NCBI RefSeq assembly: GCF_000350485.1
Contig: NZ_AORV01000035.1
Location: forward strand, 1 to 64,000
DNA length: 64,000 nt
Direction: 5' to 3'
Origin: Ruminiclostridium cellobioparum subsp. termitidis CT1112
Lineage (GTDB): Bacteria > Bacillota > Clostridia > Acetivibrionales > DSM-1351
The translations under genes and the position numbers were made by a program. The notes under the pieces are model-generated. The model was not told the DNA's origin, did no database searches, and saw only the letters and a program-made list of their open reading frames with translations. This document shows, piece by piece, positions 27,159 through 36,835 of this stretch. The stretch's first letter is position 1. Each line of letters starts with the position of its first letter.

Positions 27159-28694
27159 ATGAAAAACATTTCATACCTGGTTGCTTCAGGTGCACTTCTC
27201 ATATGCTCCACTGTTCTTGCGGCAGTATCGGGATGGAATCTCCTAATATTGGCAATGAATATGATCTTATTTATGGGGTATTTCGTTTTTATCCGGCATT
27301 TATTGACAAGCAGCAGCAGGCAATACACTGATAATATTAAAAAACTTAAAGATGAGCTAAGAAAATTCAACTCTGAAGTGCAGGTTACTTCAAGTCAGAT
27401 ATCCTCAGTATCTGAAAGCATTGCTGTAACCAGTGATGAGAATAATGAATTCGCAAAGTATGTATATGACAAAGTAAGAGAGATGGCTGATAATAATGAA
27501 AAAGTAAATTCCAGTATTACCAACACCCTCTCTGAAGTCAGAAGCATTATGGAGCTCCTGAATAACGCAGATGGCATAACCATTGATATGCTGAATAAGA
27601 GTTTGATTTCCAAAGACACGGTAAAGCTGAGTCTTGAAGAAATATTGCAGATAGTTCAAACAATTAACGGCATACATGAATCCTCCGATAAGACCCTGAC
27701 AAATATGGAACAGCTTCAAAAAACCTCAAAAGAAATAGTACATATCCTTGAAACAGTCAGCAATATCTCAAAACAAACCCAGCTACTGGCACTTAATGCC
27801 ACAATAGAATCGGCACGTGCAGGTGAGCATGGAAAAGGTTTTACAGTGGTTGCCTCTGAAATTCACAAGCTTGCGGAGGATACCAACAAATCTGTGGGTG
27901 ATATCAATTCACTGATTAAGGCCATCCAAACCGAAGTCGGAAATGTGTATGGGGACGTAAAAGAAAATGCCCTGCGGGTGGATGCCGGAATATCCGTCAC
28001 TAAAAAAATTGAAGGAAATCTTGAGAGAATCGACTCTTCCTTTAACGATGTTTTCGGAATGATGGATCAGATAAGCCGGTTTTCCAAACAGGAGGTTCAA
28101 ATTGCTCAAAATGTGGGAGACCAGATCAAAGAGGTTGAGGAAGTCATGCTGCAGACATCAAAATCGGTCGATGATGTTTGTACCTCGGTTCAGCAGCAGA
28201 AGCAAAATATGGAGGAAATCTCCTCGCTGGGCACCCGCCTGAATAAAGCCTCCTCCTCCCTTGCAAAGCTCTTTTCCAGCGAAGCTGCAGTTGAAACTGA
28301 GGTTATGGAGAAGCCCGGTAGCGAAGCTATGGATAAAGCTAAAAATTCTCTTTCCATCATAAAGGCCGAGCTTTGTTCCAGAGCAGAAATAGTCAATTCC
28401 AAAGACAGCAATACTCATGAAGCTGTTTTAAGCAGTTTTATGAAAAAATACAGTTTTGTTGAGGCGGCCTGGACCAATGACCGCAAAGGCAGATTTATCT
28501 GTTCCATACCCGAAGCCGGTATAGCAAATGCCAATGTTAGAGAATGGTTTAAGCATGGTATTGAGGGTGAGGATTTCATTTCACAGGTATATATTTCCGC
28601 TATAACAAGAAATCCATGTGTTACCGTCTCGTCACCAATCAGGAATACTGCCGGTGAAATCGCCGGCGTAGTGGGAATTGATATAATCATCTGA
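27159..28694 (+). CDS. Methyl-accepting chemotaxis protein with C-terminal PDC/Cache-like domain
   Basis: 511 aa. Two adjacent hydrophobic segments at residues 5-50 anchor it, with almost no extracellular loop. A long helical signalling domain follows, whose hairpin tip reads [22 protein letters not shown] (about 207-228). Unusually a module of about 90 residues follows the signalling domain (EAAWTNDRKGRFICS, NPCVTVSSPIRN, GEIAGVVGIDI), like the second half of a PDC/Cache sensor; it would be cytoplasmic. ATG 27159 is preceded by TTGGAGA; the frame extends to 27132 inside a palindrome. Ligand unknown. Confidence 0.88.
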   Translation: MKNISYLVASGALLICSTVLAAVSGWNLLILAMNMILFMGYFVFIRHLLTSSSRQYTDNIKKLKDELRKFNSEVQVTSSQISSVSESIAVTSDENNEFAKYVYDKVREMADNNEKVNSSITNTLSEVRSIMELLNNADGITIDMLNKSLISKDTVKLSLEEILQIVQTINGIHESSDKTLTNMEQLQKTSKEIVHILETVSNISKQTQLLALNATIESARAGEHGKGFTVVASEIHKLAEDTNKSVGDINSLIKAIQTEVGNVYGDVKENALRVDAGISVTKKIEGNLERIDSSFNDVFGMMDQISRFSKQEVQIAQNVGDQIKEVEEVMLQTSKSVDDVCTSVQQQKQNMEEISSLGTRLNKASSSLAKLFSSEAAVETEVMEKPGSEAMDKAKNSLSIIKAELCSRAEIVNSKDSNTHEAVLSSFMKKYSFVEAAWTNDRKGRFICSIPEAGIANANVREWFKHGIEGEDFISQVYISAITRNPCVTVSSPIRNTAGEIAGVVGIDIII

Positions 28695-28794
28695 AAATTT
28701 TCACGATTTATGCACTAATCGCCTCCAAACTTCATATACTGAATAAAGTAAAAAGTATGCTGCAATACGTTTCTTAAATTCATACTTTTTACCT

Positions 28795-28842
28795 GACCAA
28801 AGGGACAATGACGTCTGGTCGGTTAATTTATTATTAATTGAC
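28795..28842 (+). promoter_or_regulatory. asnB leader hairpins, possible ANTAR site
   Basis: GACCA..GAC-AATGAC-GTC-TGGTC (28795-28820) has a six-base loop AATGAC fitting AANGR. It shares three bases with a following 10-bp stem (28818-28827 with 28833-28842), but no T tract follows, so this is not a proven terminator. A separate 12-bp AT-rich hairpin (GTAAAAAGTATG/CATACTTTTTAC) lies upstream at 28748-28792. Confidence 0.45.
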
Positions 28843-28890
28843 TTAAAATACTTCTTGTCCTTTTATTTATTTGACTTTGGAGGAATATTT

Positions 28891-30720
28891 ATGTGTTCGA
28901 TTCTTGGTATAATTAACTTTAAAGATTCTACTTCAGGCGTAACCCAGACGGTTTTGAATGAAATGAGAAAAACCACCGTTCATAGAGGGCCGGATCAAAA
29001 TGGCTTCTTCCGCAGTGAAAATGTGTGTTTCGCGCATAACAGGCTGGCTGTAATTGACGTTGAAAACGGCCTTCAGCCCATGACTGCGGTTTTTGAGGGG
29101 AAAAGCTATACTATCGTCTATAACGGTGAAATATATAATGCGGATGAACTGCGGAAGGAGCTTTCATCTTCCGGTGTAAAGTTCAGCACGCACTGTGATA
29201 CCGAAGTTGTGCTGTATTCGTACATAATCTGGGGCCGCGGATGTTCGGAGAAGCTTAACGGCATATATGCCTTTGCAGTTTATGATGATGCAAACAAAAG
29301 GGTTTACCTCTCCAGGGACAGGATGGGAGTGAAACCTTTTTTCTATACCCGGCTGGGTAATACTTTTATTTTTTCTTCCGAGGTCAAGGCCATTTTAAAG
29401 CATCCGCAGATAAGAGCCGAACTGGACAGCGAAGGAATATGGCAAATGCTTTACTTGTCCCCCATGAGACCTTCCAATAACGGCATATTTAAAAATATAT
29501 ATGAAATTTCTCCCGGATACCATGGTACTTTTGATACCGATGGTCTCAGCCTCAGCAGGTATTGGTCTCTTGAGGCCTATGAAATGTGGGACGACGAAGA
29601 CACCATCCTTGAAAAGACCCGGTTCTATTTGACAGATGCCATTAAGAGACAGCTTGTTTCGGATGTGCCTTTATGTACCTTCCTGTCAGGCGGGCTGGAT
29701 TCCTCCATTGTAACTTCCGTTGCAAAAACAGATAAAAAAAACGGGGAAACCCTCTCCACCTACTCTTTTGAGTACGAAGGCAACCAGCAGCATTTCGAAG
29801 CCACAAGCTTCCAGCCTGAAAGTGACGATGCCTATGCTGCATGGCTTGCGGCATACCTGAAAACAGACCACACAATACTTACCGTAACCCAGCAGGAGAT
29901 TGCCACTCTGTTGTATGATGCCGTAAAATACAGGGATTATCCCGGCATGGCTGATATTGATTCTTCACTGCTCTATTACTGCCGGGAAGTTAAAAAAAGA
30001 CATACTGTTGCTCTGAGCGGGGAATGTGCCGATGAAATCTTCGGCGGTTATCCATGGTTCTATAAAACCGAAATGCTGCACAGGGACTTCTTCCCGTGGA
30101 TACACGATCCTGAATCTAAGGTGTTCCTGTTTCACCCGGATTTCGCCAAACCCAGGGAAGGTTTCGAATTTGTAAAGCAGATGTATCTGGACAGTAAAAA
30201 TGCCTGCCCGCTGGCCCCAAACGAATCCGAGGAAATGAAAAGCAGCAGGATAGCTACCTGGCTGTCTGTCAACTGGTTTATGACAAGTCTTTTGGAGCGC
30301 AAGGACAGGATGTCGATGGCCAGCGGCCTTGAGGTCAGGGTGCCCTTTTCCGACCATAGAATTCTGGAATACGTATATAACGTACCCTGGAGCATCAAGT
30401 TCAAAAATAAGGTCGAGAAATCCTTACTGAGGAATTCAATGGCTGAATACCTGCCTGATAAGATTCTTAACAGAAAGAAGAGCCCTTATCCCAAAACCCA
30501 TAATCCTGAATACGAGAAAATCGTGACCCGCATATTTGAACAGGTGCTGGCCGATTCCAATTCGGTGCTGCGGGATATTCTTCACCAGGATGCTCTTACA
30601 CTGCTCCGCACAGGCAGCAATGTAACCTGGTTCGGACAGCTCATGGGCCGTCCGCAGCTCATAGCCTGGCTGCTGCAGCTGAATTACTGGTTCGGAGAGT
30701 ATAATGTGAAGATAGTGTAA
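28891..30720 (+). CDS. asnB: Asparagine synthase (glutamine-hydrolysing)
   Basis: 609 aa. The N-terminal nucleophile Cys2 (MCSILGI) starts a class II glutaminase domain, with HRGPDQNG, YNGEIYN and SRDRMGVKPFF motifs. The synthetase domain has the ATP-pyrophosphatase loop LSGGLDSSIV (about 263) and SGECADEIFGGY. ATG 28891 is fixed by GGAGG and by the need for Cys at position 2; an upstream start at 28855 would bury it. Makes asparagine from aspartate using glutamine nitrogen, in keeping with the surrounding glutamine genes. Confidence 0.96.
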   Translation: MCSILGIINFKDSTSGVTQTVLNEMRKTTVHRGPDQNGFFRSENVCFAHNRLAVIDVENGLQPMTAVFEGKSYTIVYNGEIYNADELRKELSSSGVKFSTHCDTEVVLYSYIIWGRGCSEKLNGIYAFAVYDDANKRVYLSRDRMGVKPFFYTRLGNTFIFSSEVKAILKHPQIRAELDSEGIWQMLYLSPMRPSNNGIFKNIYEISPGYHGTFDTDGLSLSRYWSLEAYEMWDDEDTILEKTRFYLTDAIKRQLVSDVPLCTFLSGGLDSSIVTSVAKTDKKNGETLSTYSFEYEGNQQHFEATSFQPESDDAYAAWLAAYLKTDHTILTVTQQEIATLLYDAVKYRDYPGMADIDSSLLYYCREVKKRHTVALSGECADEIFGGYPWFYKTEMLHRDFFPWIHDPESKVFLFHPDFAKPREGFEFVKQMYLDSKNACPLAPNESEEMKSSRIATWLSVNWFMTSLLERKDRMSMASGLEVRVPFSDHRILEYVYNVPWSIKFKNKVEKSLLRNSMAEYLPDKILNRKKSPYPKTHNPEYEKIVTRIFEQVLADSNSVLRDILHQDALTLLRTGSNVTWFGQLMGRPQLIAWLLQLNYWFGEYNVKIV

Positions 30721-30799
30721 GGACAACTTCAATAAATGGGCTGCTCCATTAAAAGTGTATGCCTTCTTTCCCTTATAATATTGATTCCAACTTTTTTCT

Positions 30800-30837
30800 G
30801 ATGTATTATTTTTAAAAATATTTAAAAATAATACATC
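30800..30837 (+). terminator. AT-rich hairpin after asnB
   Basis: A perfect 17-bp stem with a 4-nt loop (GATGTATTATTTTTAAA and its complement), then ATTCTATTTTATT. Probably the end of the asnB transcript. The rest of the 406-bp gap to the next gene shows only a weak GGGAT/ATCCC pairing near 31050-31090. Confidence 0.6.
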
Positions 30838-31126
30838 ATTCTATTTTATTCCATTTATTTACATTAAATGTTTTTTCCGTAAGTTACAATTTTAAAGAAA
30901 ATAATGGGAAAAACTCGGAATTTGATAAATTTACTGGAATCCTGCAAAATCAAATCTCATGAAAAGAGCCATACCAGCTCCATTATAAGTTGTTAATCAT
31001 GAATTTTATACTCCTGATATATTGAAAGAGTAATTGAATTCAGTTGCATGGGATGGGGGATAAATTCTGTGCAAACTGCGATCCCATTCATTTGTTTTTT
31101 CAATATTAATCATTAGGAGGACTACT

Positions 31127-32002
31127 ATGGGAAAGATTGAAACTGCAACACAATGGATGATTGATTTGGCAAATGATAACAGCCACGGGTATGACCAGAC
31201 ATATAGATGGGGAGAGCGTGGTGATTATGACTGCTCTTCTGCAATCATAACCGCCTGGCAGACTGCCGGCGTACCGGTTAAAACCAATGGTGCAACTTAT
31301 ACCGGTAATATGAAGAGTGTTTTTCTTAACACCGGTTTTTCAAATGTAATATCATCGATAGTACTATCAAGCGGTTCCGGACTGGTACGTGGTGATGTAC
31401 TGCTGAATTCATCCTCACATACTGCAATGTTTATTGGCAACGGTCAAATCGTTCATGCAAGCCAAAATGAAAATGGCGGGGCAACCGGAGGACAACCAGG
31501 GGATCAAACAGGAAAAGAAGTTTGCATCAGAAGTTATTATAACAGCCCCTGGGACTGTATCCTGAGATATAACGAGAGTGGTACTCCCCCTGGAGGTGTT
31601 AACACAATTATACAGGCCGGACAAGTTCAAGCAAACAAGTTCACCGGTTCCAGCATCGCTACGGATGGCGTCAGAGGACCTGAAACTAAAAAGGCAGGCA
31701 TTAAGGTTTTACAAACAGCTATGAATTTAGATTATAATGCAGGTCTTGTTGTGGATGGAATTTGGGGTACTGCATCAAAAAATGCTCTTGGAAGTCATTA
31801 CGTTACCAAGGGAGAAACCCAATACATGGTTACCGCAGCCGAAATTCTGGTAATGTTGTGGGGATATAATCCAAATGGTGTAGAGTATCCGGGAACCTTC
31901 GGTTCTGGACTGACAACAGCAATAAATTCATTTAAAAGTGCCAATGGCTTACCTGCAAACGGAATATGCGACAGTACCACATTTATTGCACTTATCAGCT
32001 AA
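31127..32002 (+). CDS. Endolysin-like peptidoglycan hydrolase with peptidoglycan-binding domains
   Basis: 291 aa, no signal peptide. Residues 1-150 resemble phage NlpC/P60-type amidase_5 enzymes: catalytic Cys in GDYDCSSAI (about 36), His in SSSHTAMFIGN (about 103) and a following polar residue in IVHAS. After a proline/glycine linker (about 155) come two peptidoglycan-binding-1-like stretches (VDGIWGTASKNAL; LTTAINSFKSANGL). It should cut cell-wall stem peptides. There are no other phage genes nearby, so it may be a domesticated lysin or exported by a non-classical route. AGGAGG precedes ATG. Confidence 0.85.
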   Translation: MGKIETATQWMIDLANDNSHGYDQTYRWGERGDYDCSSAIITAWQTAGVPVKTNGATYTGNMKSVFLNTGFSNVISSIVLSSGSGLVRGDVLLNSSSHTAMFIGNGQIVHASQNENGGATGGQPGDQTGKEVCIRSYYNSPWDCILRYNESGTPPGGVNTIIQAGQVQANKFTGSSIATDGVRGPETKKAGIKVLQTAMNLDYNAGLVVDGIWGTASKNALGSHYVTKGETQYMVTAAEILVMLWGYNPNGVEYPGTFGSGLTTAINSFKSANGLPANGICDSTTFIALIS

Positions 32003-32052
32003 TAAATACAAAATGGGGCCAAAATAAGTTTTATATGTAGAACACTTTAAAA

Positions 32053-32101
32053 ACTCCTTTTTGGTTGAGAATTGCAGCTTTAACCAAAAAGGAGTCTTTT
32101 T
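32053..32101 (+). terminator. Terminator of the endolysin gene
   Basis: ACTCCTTTTTGGTT pairs with AACCAAAAAGGAGT, followed by CTTTTT. Confidence 0.92.
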
Positions 32102-32120
32102 AAAGAGTGCATTATCTATT

Positions 32121-32682
32121 TTAGCCGAATTCATGCCCAGGTATTCCATTATTGACATAGGTCCTGCCTTCCAATGGCTCGAAGCCCGATATCTCTATGT
32201 CGGTTACAATCGGTTCTGCATTATGTTTATTTGGGAAGGTGAAGTCAAGAGTATACTTTTTTCCGTAAAAAGCTGCTTTCATGCCATCGTCTGTAAAAAC
32301 TGCCGTATTGGTAAGGAAAATAACCTTTTTATTTTCTTCTCCCTCCGGTACATTCACTTCATAAACAGTGAAATCAAAAGAAGTATCGGTTATATTGGAT
32401 ATTTCAACTTCACAATAACTTTTTAAAACATTATCTCCGAAACGCCTGTCATCAAAATAAATGCCGTCAGATAATTTAACTTTTCCAACTACTTTATCTT
32501 TATTTTGAGGGGCTTTGTTTTCATCCTCCACAGCTTGTTCCTTATCCTTTTTCTTTTTTTTCATCAACGCTGCTTTGCCCGGCAGTGGTCGATGCAGCGT
32601 TATTTTCGCTTTTATTACCGCTGCAGCCAACAAAAATGAAAATAACACTTAAACATATTAACAAGAGAGAAATCTTTTTCAT
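32121..32682 (-). pseudogene. Lipoprotein gene interrupted by a frameshift in an A run
   Basis: From ATG 32682 the frame encodes a lipoprotein signal (MKKISLLLICLSVIFIFVGC, lipobox Cys) and a Ser/Thr-rich linker, then stops at a GGA TAA just after a run of eight A (positions 32554-32561). The following frame continues open to 32121 with a beta-rich domain of unknown family. Removing one A joins both parts into a protein of about 186 aa. It could be a sequencing error, a phase-variable tract or a true pseudogene. Confidence 0.75.
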
Positions 32683-32787
32683 AAATAAATCCTTTAACAT
32701 AAAAATTCTAATATAAAAATTAACACACTTTTCCAATATTTACAATATAAATTTTAAATAATAGTCCTGAATATTTTTCCCCTTATT

Positions 32788-32827
32788 TAAAAGGCGGCTG
32801 CAAAACCAGAATAAGTTTTGCAGCCGC
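32788..32827 (-). terminator. Terminator at the end of the sugar catabolic operon
   Basis: On the minus strand a 13-bp stem GCGGCTGCAAAAC/GTTTTGCAGCCGC is followed by CTTTTAAAT, 30 nt after dhaL. Confidence 0.88.
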
Positions 32828-32856
32828 ACCTATTAAAAAAACATTACGAAAGAATT

Positions 32857-33495
32857 TTACAACAATGCTGCAATAGCATCCGCCATTGACTGCAAAATAA
32901 GATTGCATGAAGTGGCTCCCGCATCGAGAACCCCCCTTGATCTCTCTCCCAGTCTGGCAGCTCTTCCTATTTTGGCCACCATATCCTTTGTGGATTCCTT
33001 TCCCTTTTCGGCCTCAACTTTCATATCCTGCAAAGCCGCCTTAAAGTCTTTTCCTTGGGCCAAAGCCGCCTTATATGCGTCAATAGCCGGAACCAGAGTA
33101 TCCATGAGAGTTTTATCGCCGACTTTTGCTTTATCAAAAGCCTGCATGCCTTTGAGTGCCCCCTGCAGTGCGGCTCCAAAAGCTTCCCTGTCTATATCTT
33201 CAACCTCCTTGAAACCTTTTGAAAACTCGGTGAAGAAAGTTCCGTACAGGGGACCCATCGAACCGCCGATTTCAAGTATAAGTGTTTTACCAAGTACATT
33301 AAAGCCTTCTGACAGGCTTACTTCTTTGCCGCCCAATCTGTTTTTAGTGAGGGTAAAACCCTTGTTCATATTGACCCCATGGTCCCCGTCACCTATCAAT
33401 CCGTCAACCTCACTTAAATAAACCCAATTATCAATAATTGTATTTATAACATTGTATACTACTGAAGATGCGCCTGAATTTTTAAAGCTGCTCAT
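32857..33495 (-). CDS. dhaL: Dihydroxyacetone kinase-type subunit DhaL
   Basis: 212 aa, the ADP/ATP-binding subunit. LIGDGDHGVNMNKG (about residue 32-46) holds the Asp residues that bind Mg-nucleotide, GGSMGPLYGTFF and GDKTLMDTL follow, and RSRGVLDAGATS closes the site. No DhaM phosphotransferase is encoded nearby, so the kinase may use ATP directly. Situated 22 nt after dhaK. In this context (SDR, RpiB-like isomerase, sugar ABC transporter) the substrate may be a tetrulose rather than dihydroxyacetone. Confidence 0.92.
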   Translation of the reverse strand: MSSFKNSGASSVVYNVINTIIDNWVYLSEVDGLIGDGDHGVNMNKGFTLTKNRLGGKEVSLSEGFNVLGKTLILEIGGSMGPLYGTFFTEFSKGFKEVEDIDREAFGAALQGALKGMQAFDKAKVGDKTLMDTLVPAIDAYKAALAQGKDFKAALQDMKVEAEKGKESTKDMVAKIGRAARLGERSRGVLDAGATSCNLILQSMADAIAALL

Positions 33496-33517
33496 AGTTG
33501 AACTCCTTTCAAAAGAT

Positions 33518-34519
33518 TTATTTAAACTGTTTCATTCCAACTGTGTCCACTTCTTCGTCCACAAGTTCCTTGAGCTCCTCATCAACTTTCATCAATGTGA
33601 CTGTAGCTCCCATCATTTCAAGTGAGGTAAAGTAATTTCCCACATAAGACCTGTGCACTTTGATTCCTTTTTCGGCAAGTATTGCTTCCACCTTATTGTA
33701 GAGTATATAAAGCTCCATTACAGGAGTAGCTCCAAGGCCCGAAACAAGAGCAACAACTTCATCCCCTTCGACAAAGGGATAATCCGGAAGAATAACGTCA
33801 AGCATCATCTGAGCCATTTCATCGGCTGACTTGAGCTCGGAAACCTTTATTCCGGGTTCACCGTGATGCCCGATACCTACCTCCATGGTCCCCGGCTCTA
33901 TTTTAAAGTTCGAATGTCCCACAGCCGGTATGGTGCAGGAAGTAAGCCCAATACCAACGCTTCTTGTGTTGTCTATGGCTTTCTGCGCTGCCGCTATAAC
34001 TTCATCAAGGGTGCCTCCCTTTGCAGCTTTAGCTCCTCCAACCTTCCACATTAATATTTCTCCGGCTACACCGCGTCTTTTTTCCCTTTCAGACTTGGGC
34101 GCAGAGGCGACGTCATCGTTTGCAACAACGGTTTTAACTGCTATACCTTCTTCTTCGGCAAAAGTTGTAGCCATCCTGACATTCATATTGTCTCCGGCAT
34201 AGTTACCGTAAAGACAAGCTACACCCTTCCCTGAGTCGGCCTCTCTCATTGCATCCAGGAATGCTTTGGCTGTAGGTGATGCAAATATCTCTCCCACTGC
34301 AACGGCATCAACCATGTTCCTTCCGCAGTAACCTATGAATGCCGGTTTGTGCCCCGAACCTCCTCCGGTAACAATACCGACTTTACCGGGAACAGGAGCA
34401 TTTTTATACTTGATTGTTCTTGGATTGTCGGTTTTTACAATTATGTCTGTATGGGTTTTGAGGAAACCTTCCAGCATATCTTCTACACAATTGAATGGAT
34501 CATTGATAATTCTCTGCAT
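33518..34519 (-). CDS. dhaK: Dihydroxyacetone kinase-type subunit DhaK
   Basis: 333 aa, the substrate-binding subunit. The ketone-binding histidine is in MEVGIGHHGEPG (about residue 214), and GGGSGHKPAFIGYCG (about 52-66) forms the other side of the pocket. The ketose substrate is covalently held as a hemiaminal on His. Followed by dhaL and preceded by the rpiB-like gene 37 nt upstream, part of one transcript. Confidence 0.94.
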   Translation of the reverse strand: MQRIINDPFNCVEDMLEGFLKTHTDIIVKTDNPRTIKYKNAPVPGKVGIVTGGGSGHKPAFIGYCGRNMVDAVAVGEIFASPTAKAFLDAMREADSGKGVACLYGNYAGDNMNVRMATTFAEEEGIAVKTVVANDDVASAPKSEREKRRGVAGEILMWKVGGAKAAKGGTLDEVIAAAQKAIDNTRSVGIGLTSCTIPAVGHSNFKIEPGTMEVGIGHHGEPGIKVSELKSADEMAQMMLDVILPDYPFVEGDEVVALVSGLGATPVMELYILYNKVEAILAEKGIKVHRSYVGNYFTSLEMMGATVTLMKVDEELKELVDEEVDTVGMKQFK

Positions 34520-34556
34520 ATAAAACCTCTCCCCTCTTTTTCTTTTATAATGTTTA

Positions 34557-35021
34557 TCAGCAGCTTTTCAAGTATTCACTTTCATATTCGGATATTTTGT
34601 TGACTTTCGCTTCCGAACCGCCGCCTTCGAATTCGCATTTGAGCCATAAATTAACCAAAAGCTTTCCAAGCTCTATCCCTATTACGCGTGCCCCAAGAGT
34701 CATGATCTGTGCGTTATTGCTCTTTCTGGAACGTTCAGCCGAGAAAGGATCATGGCAAACAGCCGCTCTTATTCCGGGAACCTTATTGGCGGCGATTGCC
34801 ATTCCGATTCCCGTACCGCAGATCAAAATACCTCTTTCATGTTTTCCTTCAGATATTGACCTTGCAACTGCAACTGCAATATCAGGATATAAAACCGGAT
34901 CGGTATTATAAACTCCGAAGTCTTCAAATTCCACACCTTTTTCTGTTAAAAGACCTTTTATTACTTCCTTGAATTGAAATCCTGCTTCATCACATCCTAT
35001 TGCTATGGACATCTGCTTCAC
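34557..35021 (-). CDS. rpiB: RpiB-family sugar-phosphate isomerase
   Basis: 154 aa. The RpiB/LacAB fold is indicated by AIGCDEAGFQFKE at the N-terminus, the catalytic Cys in ILICGTGIGMAIAANK (about 68) and the Arg/His segment GIRAAVCHD. The family includes ribose-5-P isomerase B and tetrulose-phosphate isomerases (DerI/EryI-like). Adjacent DhaK/DhaL and SDR genes favour a tetrulose-4-phosphate role, which is inference. Confidence 0.9.
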   Translation of the reverse strand: MKQMSIAIGCDEAGFQFKEVIKGLLTEKGVEFEDFGVYNTDPVLYPDIAVAVARSISEGKHERGILICGTGIGMAIAANKVPGIRAAVCHDPFSAERSRKSNNAQIMTLGARVIGIELGKLLVNLWLKCEFEGGGSEAKVNKISEYESEYLKSC

Positions 35022-35067
35022 TCCTCTATTAAATGGTTTGAATATTTATTTAAGCGTTTCGTTAAAT

Positions 35068-36774
35068 TTATATTTTGAATTTATTGACCAGCATGCTGAG
35101 ACCTTCTGCCAGTTCGGCCTGTGCCTGTGCGGATTTTTCAACCTGTTCAAGTGCTGTAGCCGTTTCATTCACATTATTTGAAATATTTTCGGAATATGAA
35201 TAAGATTGTTGTGCGGTACCCGACACATTCTGTATTACAATTCCAACCTGATTTAAAGTTTCCATCATTGTTTGGGCGGATGTAACAATTTCCTCCGACA
35301 TTTTATGAACGGATTGTGCATCCTGCTCATAATTTTCACCCGTTTCAATCAGTAATTGATAATTTTTCATCACGTTGTTTTCTATATATCCCAGGATTTC
35401 CTGTGTATTATCGGATAAATTGATAAACGAGGATTTTACTTTATTTATTACCTTGTTGATGTGTTCGGCAGCCCAGGTGGATTCTTCGGCCAGTTTACGG
35501 ATTTCTTCGGCTACGACGGCAAAGCCTTTGCCCTTCTCTCCCGCTCTTGCAGCCTCGATAGTCGCATTTAAGGCAAGCAGATTGGTTTGTGAAGCAATCT
35601 GCCTGATTGTATCGGTCATCTGCACAACTTCCTCCACTACTTTTCCCTCTTCGATTGCGTGGACGACTTTCGTATGTTTTTCAACATACAGCTCTTTCGC
35701 AACCTCTATTGCCGATGAACCTTTTTCCTTAATATTCTCCGCAGAGAGCCGGATGTCTTTTGCAGACGAATAACCGCTGTTTGCTTTGTCCACCAGTATA
35801 TTTGTACCAGCAATGATTTCTTCCGTTGAAGCCGAAACTTCTTCAACAGAGACACTCAATTCCCCGGTTCCTCCGGATATTTCTTTTGTTGACTCATTTA
35901 TGCTCTCCATAGCGGAGGTTACTTCTTCTATGGTGGCGGATAATTCTTCGCTTGATGAATTTATTTCAGTTGTATTTCTTATAATTTCCGAAATAAGGTG
36001 CCTTGTATTGTCTGTGGCTTTGTTGAGTGCATTTGCAAGTCTGCCTATTTCATCTTTGGAGTCAGTTGTGATGCTCCTTGTCAGATCCCCGCTTCCGAAG
36101 GCTTCACTGAAACTTAAAACCTTGTTTATTCCTTTTAATATGCTTTTGGAAATCAAGACTCCTGATAATATTGCAATTAAAAAACCTATAATGACAATGG
36201 ATAAAATAACTTTAAAGGATTTATCAAAACTTGCAATATTGTCCTGTTGATCCTTTTTTGCCAGATCAACGGTCAGAGATATGTCTTTATCCAGGATATC
36301 CGATATTTCATCCCTTATGGAAAACACGTGGGGATACAGCCCTTCTGCCTTTGAATATTCACTTTCATGGACTAAATTAATAATTTCTTTCCTGGCGCTT
36401 TCATACTCATTTAACAGTTTTTCAAATTGTGCAAACAGCTCTTTGTTTGTCAAACCGGTCTTTTTATAATCTGCTATGAGTTTGTCATTTTCAGTATCTA
36501 TCTGTTCAATTTCTTTCTCCAGAGAACCGATCCGTATTATGTCTCTTTCATAAAGAAGCCGTAAAATATCTATCTGTATTTTTAAAAGATTTTCTTTTAG
36601 ATTTCTTAAGTGATTGACTCCCTGCAAGTTTGTTTCATACATGGCATTTCCCCGCAGATTTATATTTTGCATTTCTGAAATGCCGATATATCCTACAATG
36701 CCTATGAGAACTGCGACTAAAATAAAACAGGACAATAGCTTTTGAGAAATTTTCATATTTTTAAAAAAGTACAC
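35068..36774 (-). CDS. Methyl-accepting chemotaxis protein (four-helix-bundle sensor)
   Basis: 568 aa. First membrane helix at about 12-32, an extracellular 4HB-type sensor at 33-190, second membrane helix at about 193-215, HAMP at 216-270, then the signalling domain with tip [22 protein letters not shown] (about 390-410). It sits between the SDR and the rpiB-like gene of the catabolic cluster, so it may guide movement toward that substrate. Whether it shares the transcript is not shown; gaps are about 45 and 60 nt. Confidence 0.92.
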   Translation of the reverse strand: MYFFKNMKISQKLLSCFILVAVLIGIVGYIGISEMQNINLRGNAMYETNLQGVNHLRNLKENLLKIQIDILRLLYERDIIRIGSLEKEIEQIDTENDKLIADYKKTGLTNKELFAQFEKLLNEYESARKEIINLVHESEYSKAEGLYPHVFSIRDEISDILDKDISLTVDLAKKDQQDNIASFDKSFKVILSIVIIGFLIAILSGVLISKSILKGINKVLSFSEAFGSGDLTRSITTDSKDEIGRLANALNKATDNTRHLISEIIRNTTEINSSSEELSATIEEVTSAMESINESTKEISGGTGELSVSVEEVSASTEEIIAGTNILVDKANSGYSSAKDIRLSAENIKEKGSSAIEVAKELYVEKHTKVVHAIEEGKVVEEVVQMTDTIRQIASQTNLLALNATIEAARAGEKGKGFAVVAEEIRKLAEESTWAAEHINKVINKVKSSFINLSDNTQEILGYIENNVMKNYQLLIETGENYEQDAQSVHKMSEEIVTSAQTMMETLNQVGIVIQNVSGTAQQSYSYSENISNNVNETATALEQVEKSAQAQAELAEGLSMLVNKFKI

Positions 36775-36835
36775 TATTAATTCCCCCTACTTTTTTGCCT
36801 TTTAACTGCTAAAGCACGCTATTTCCCAAACTCTG

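Noticed and set aside
31127-32002. Prophage at the endolysin-like gene
   Set aside because: No other phage structural, replication or integrase genes and no attachment repeats are nearby.
32857-34519. Glycerol or PTS-type dihydroxyacetone operon
   Set aside because: No DhaM, glycerol dehydrogenase or glycerol dehydratase genes; the partners instead point to a tetrose or related polyol.
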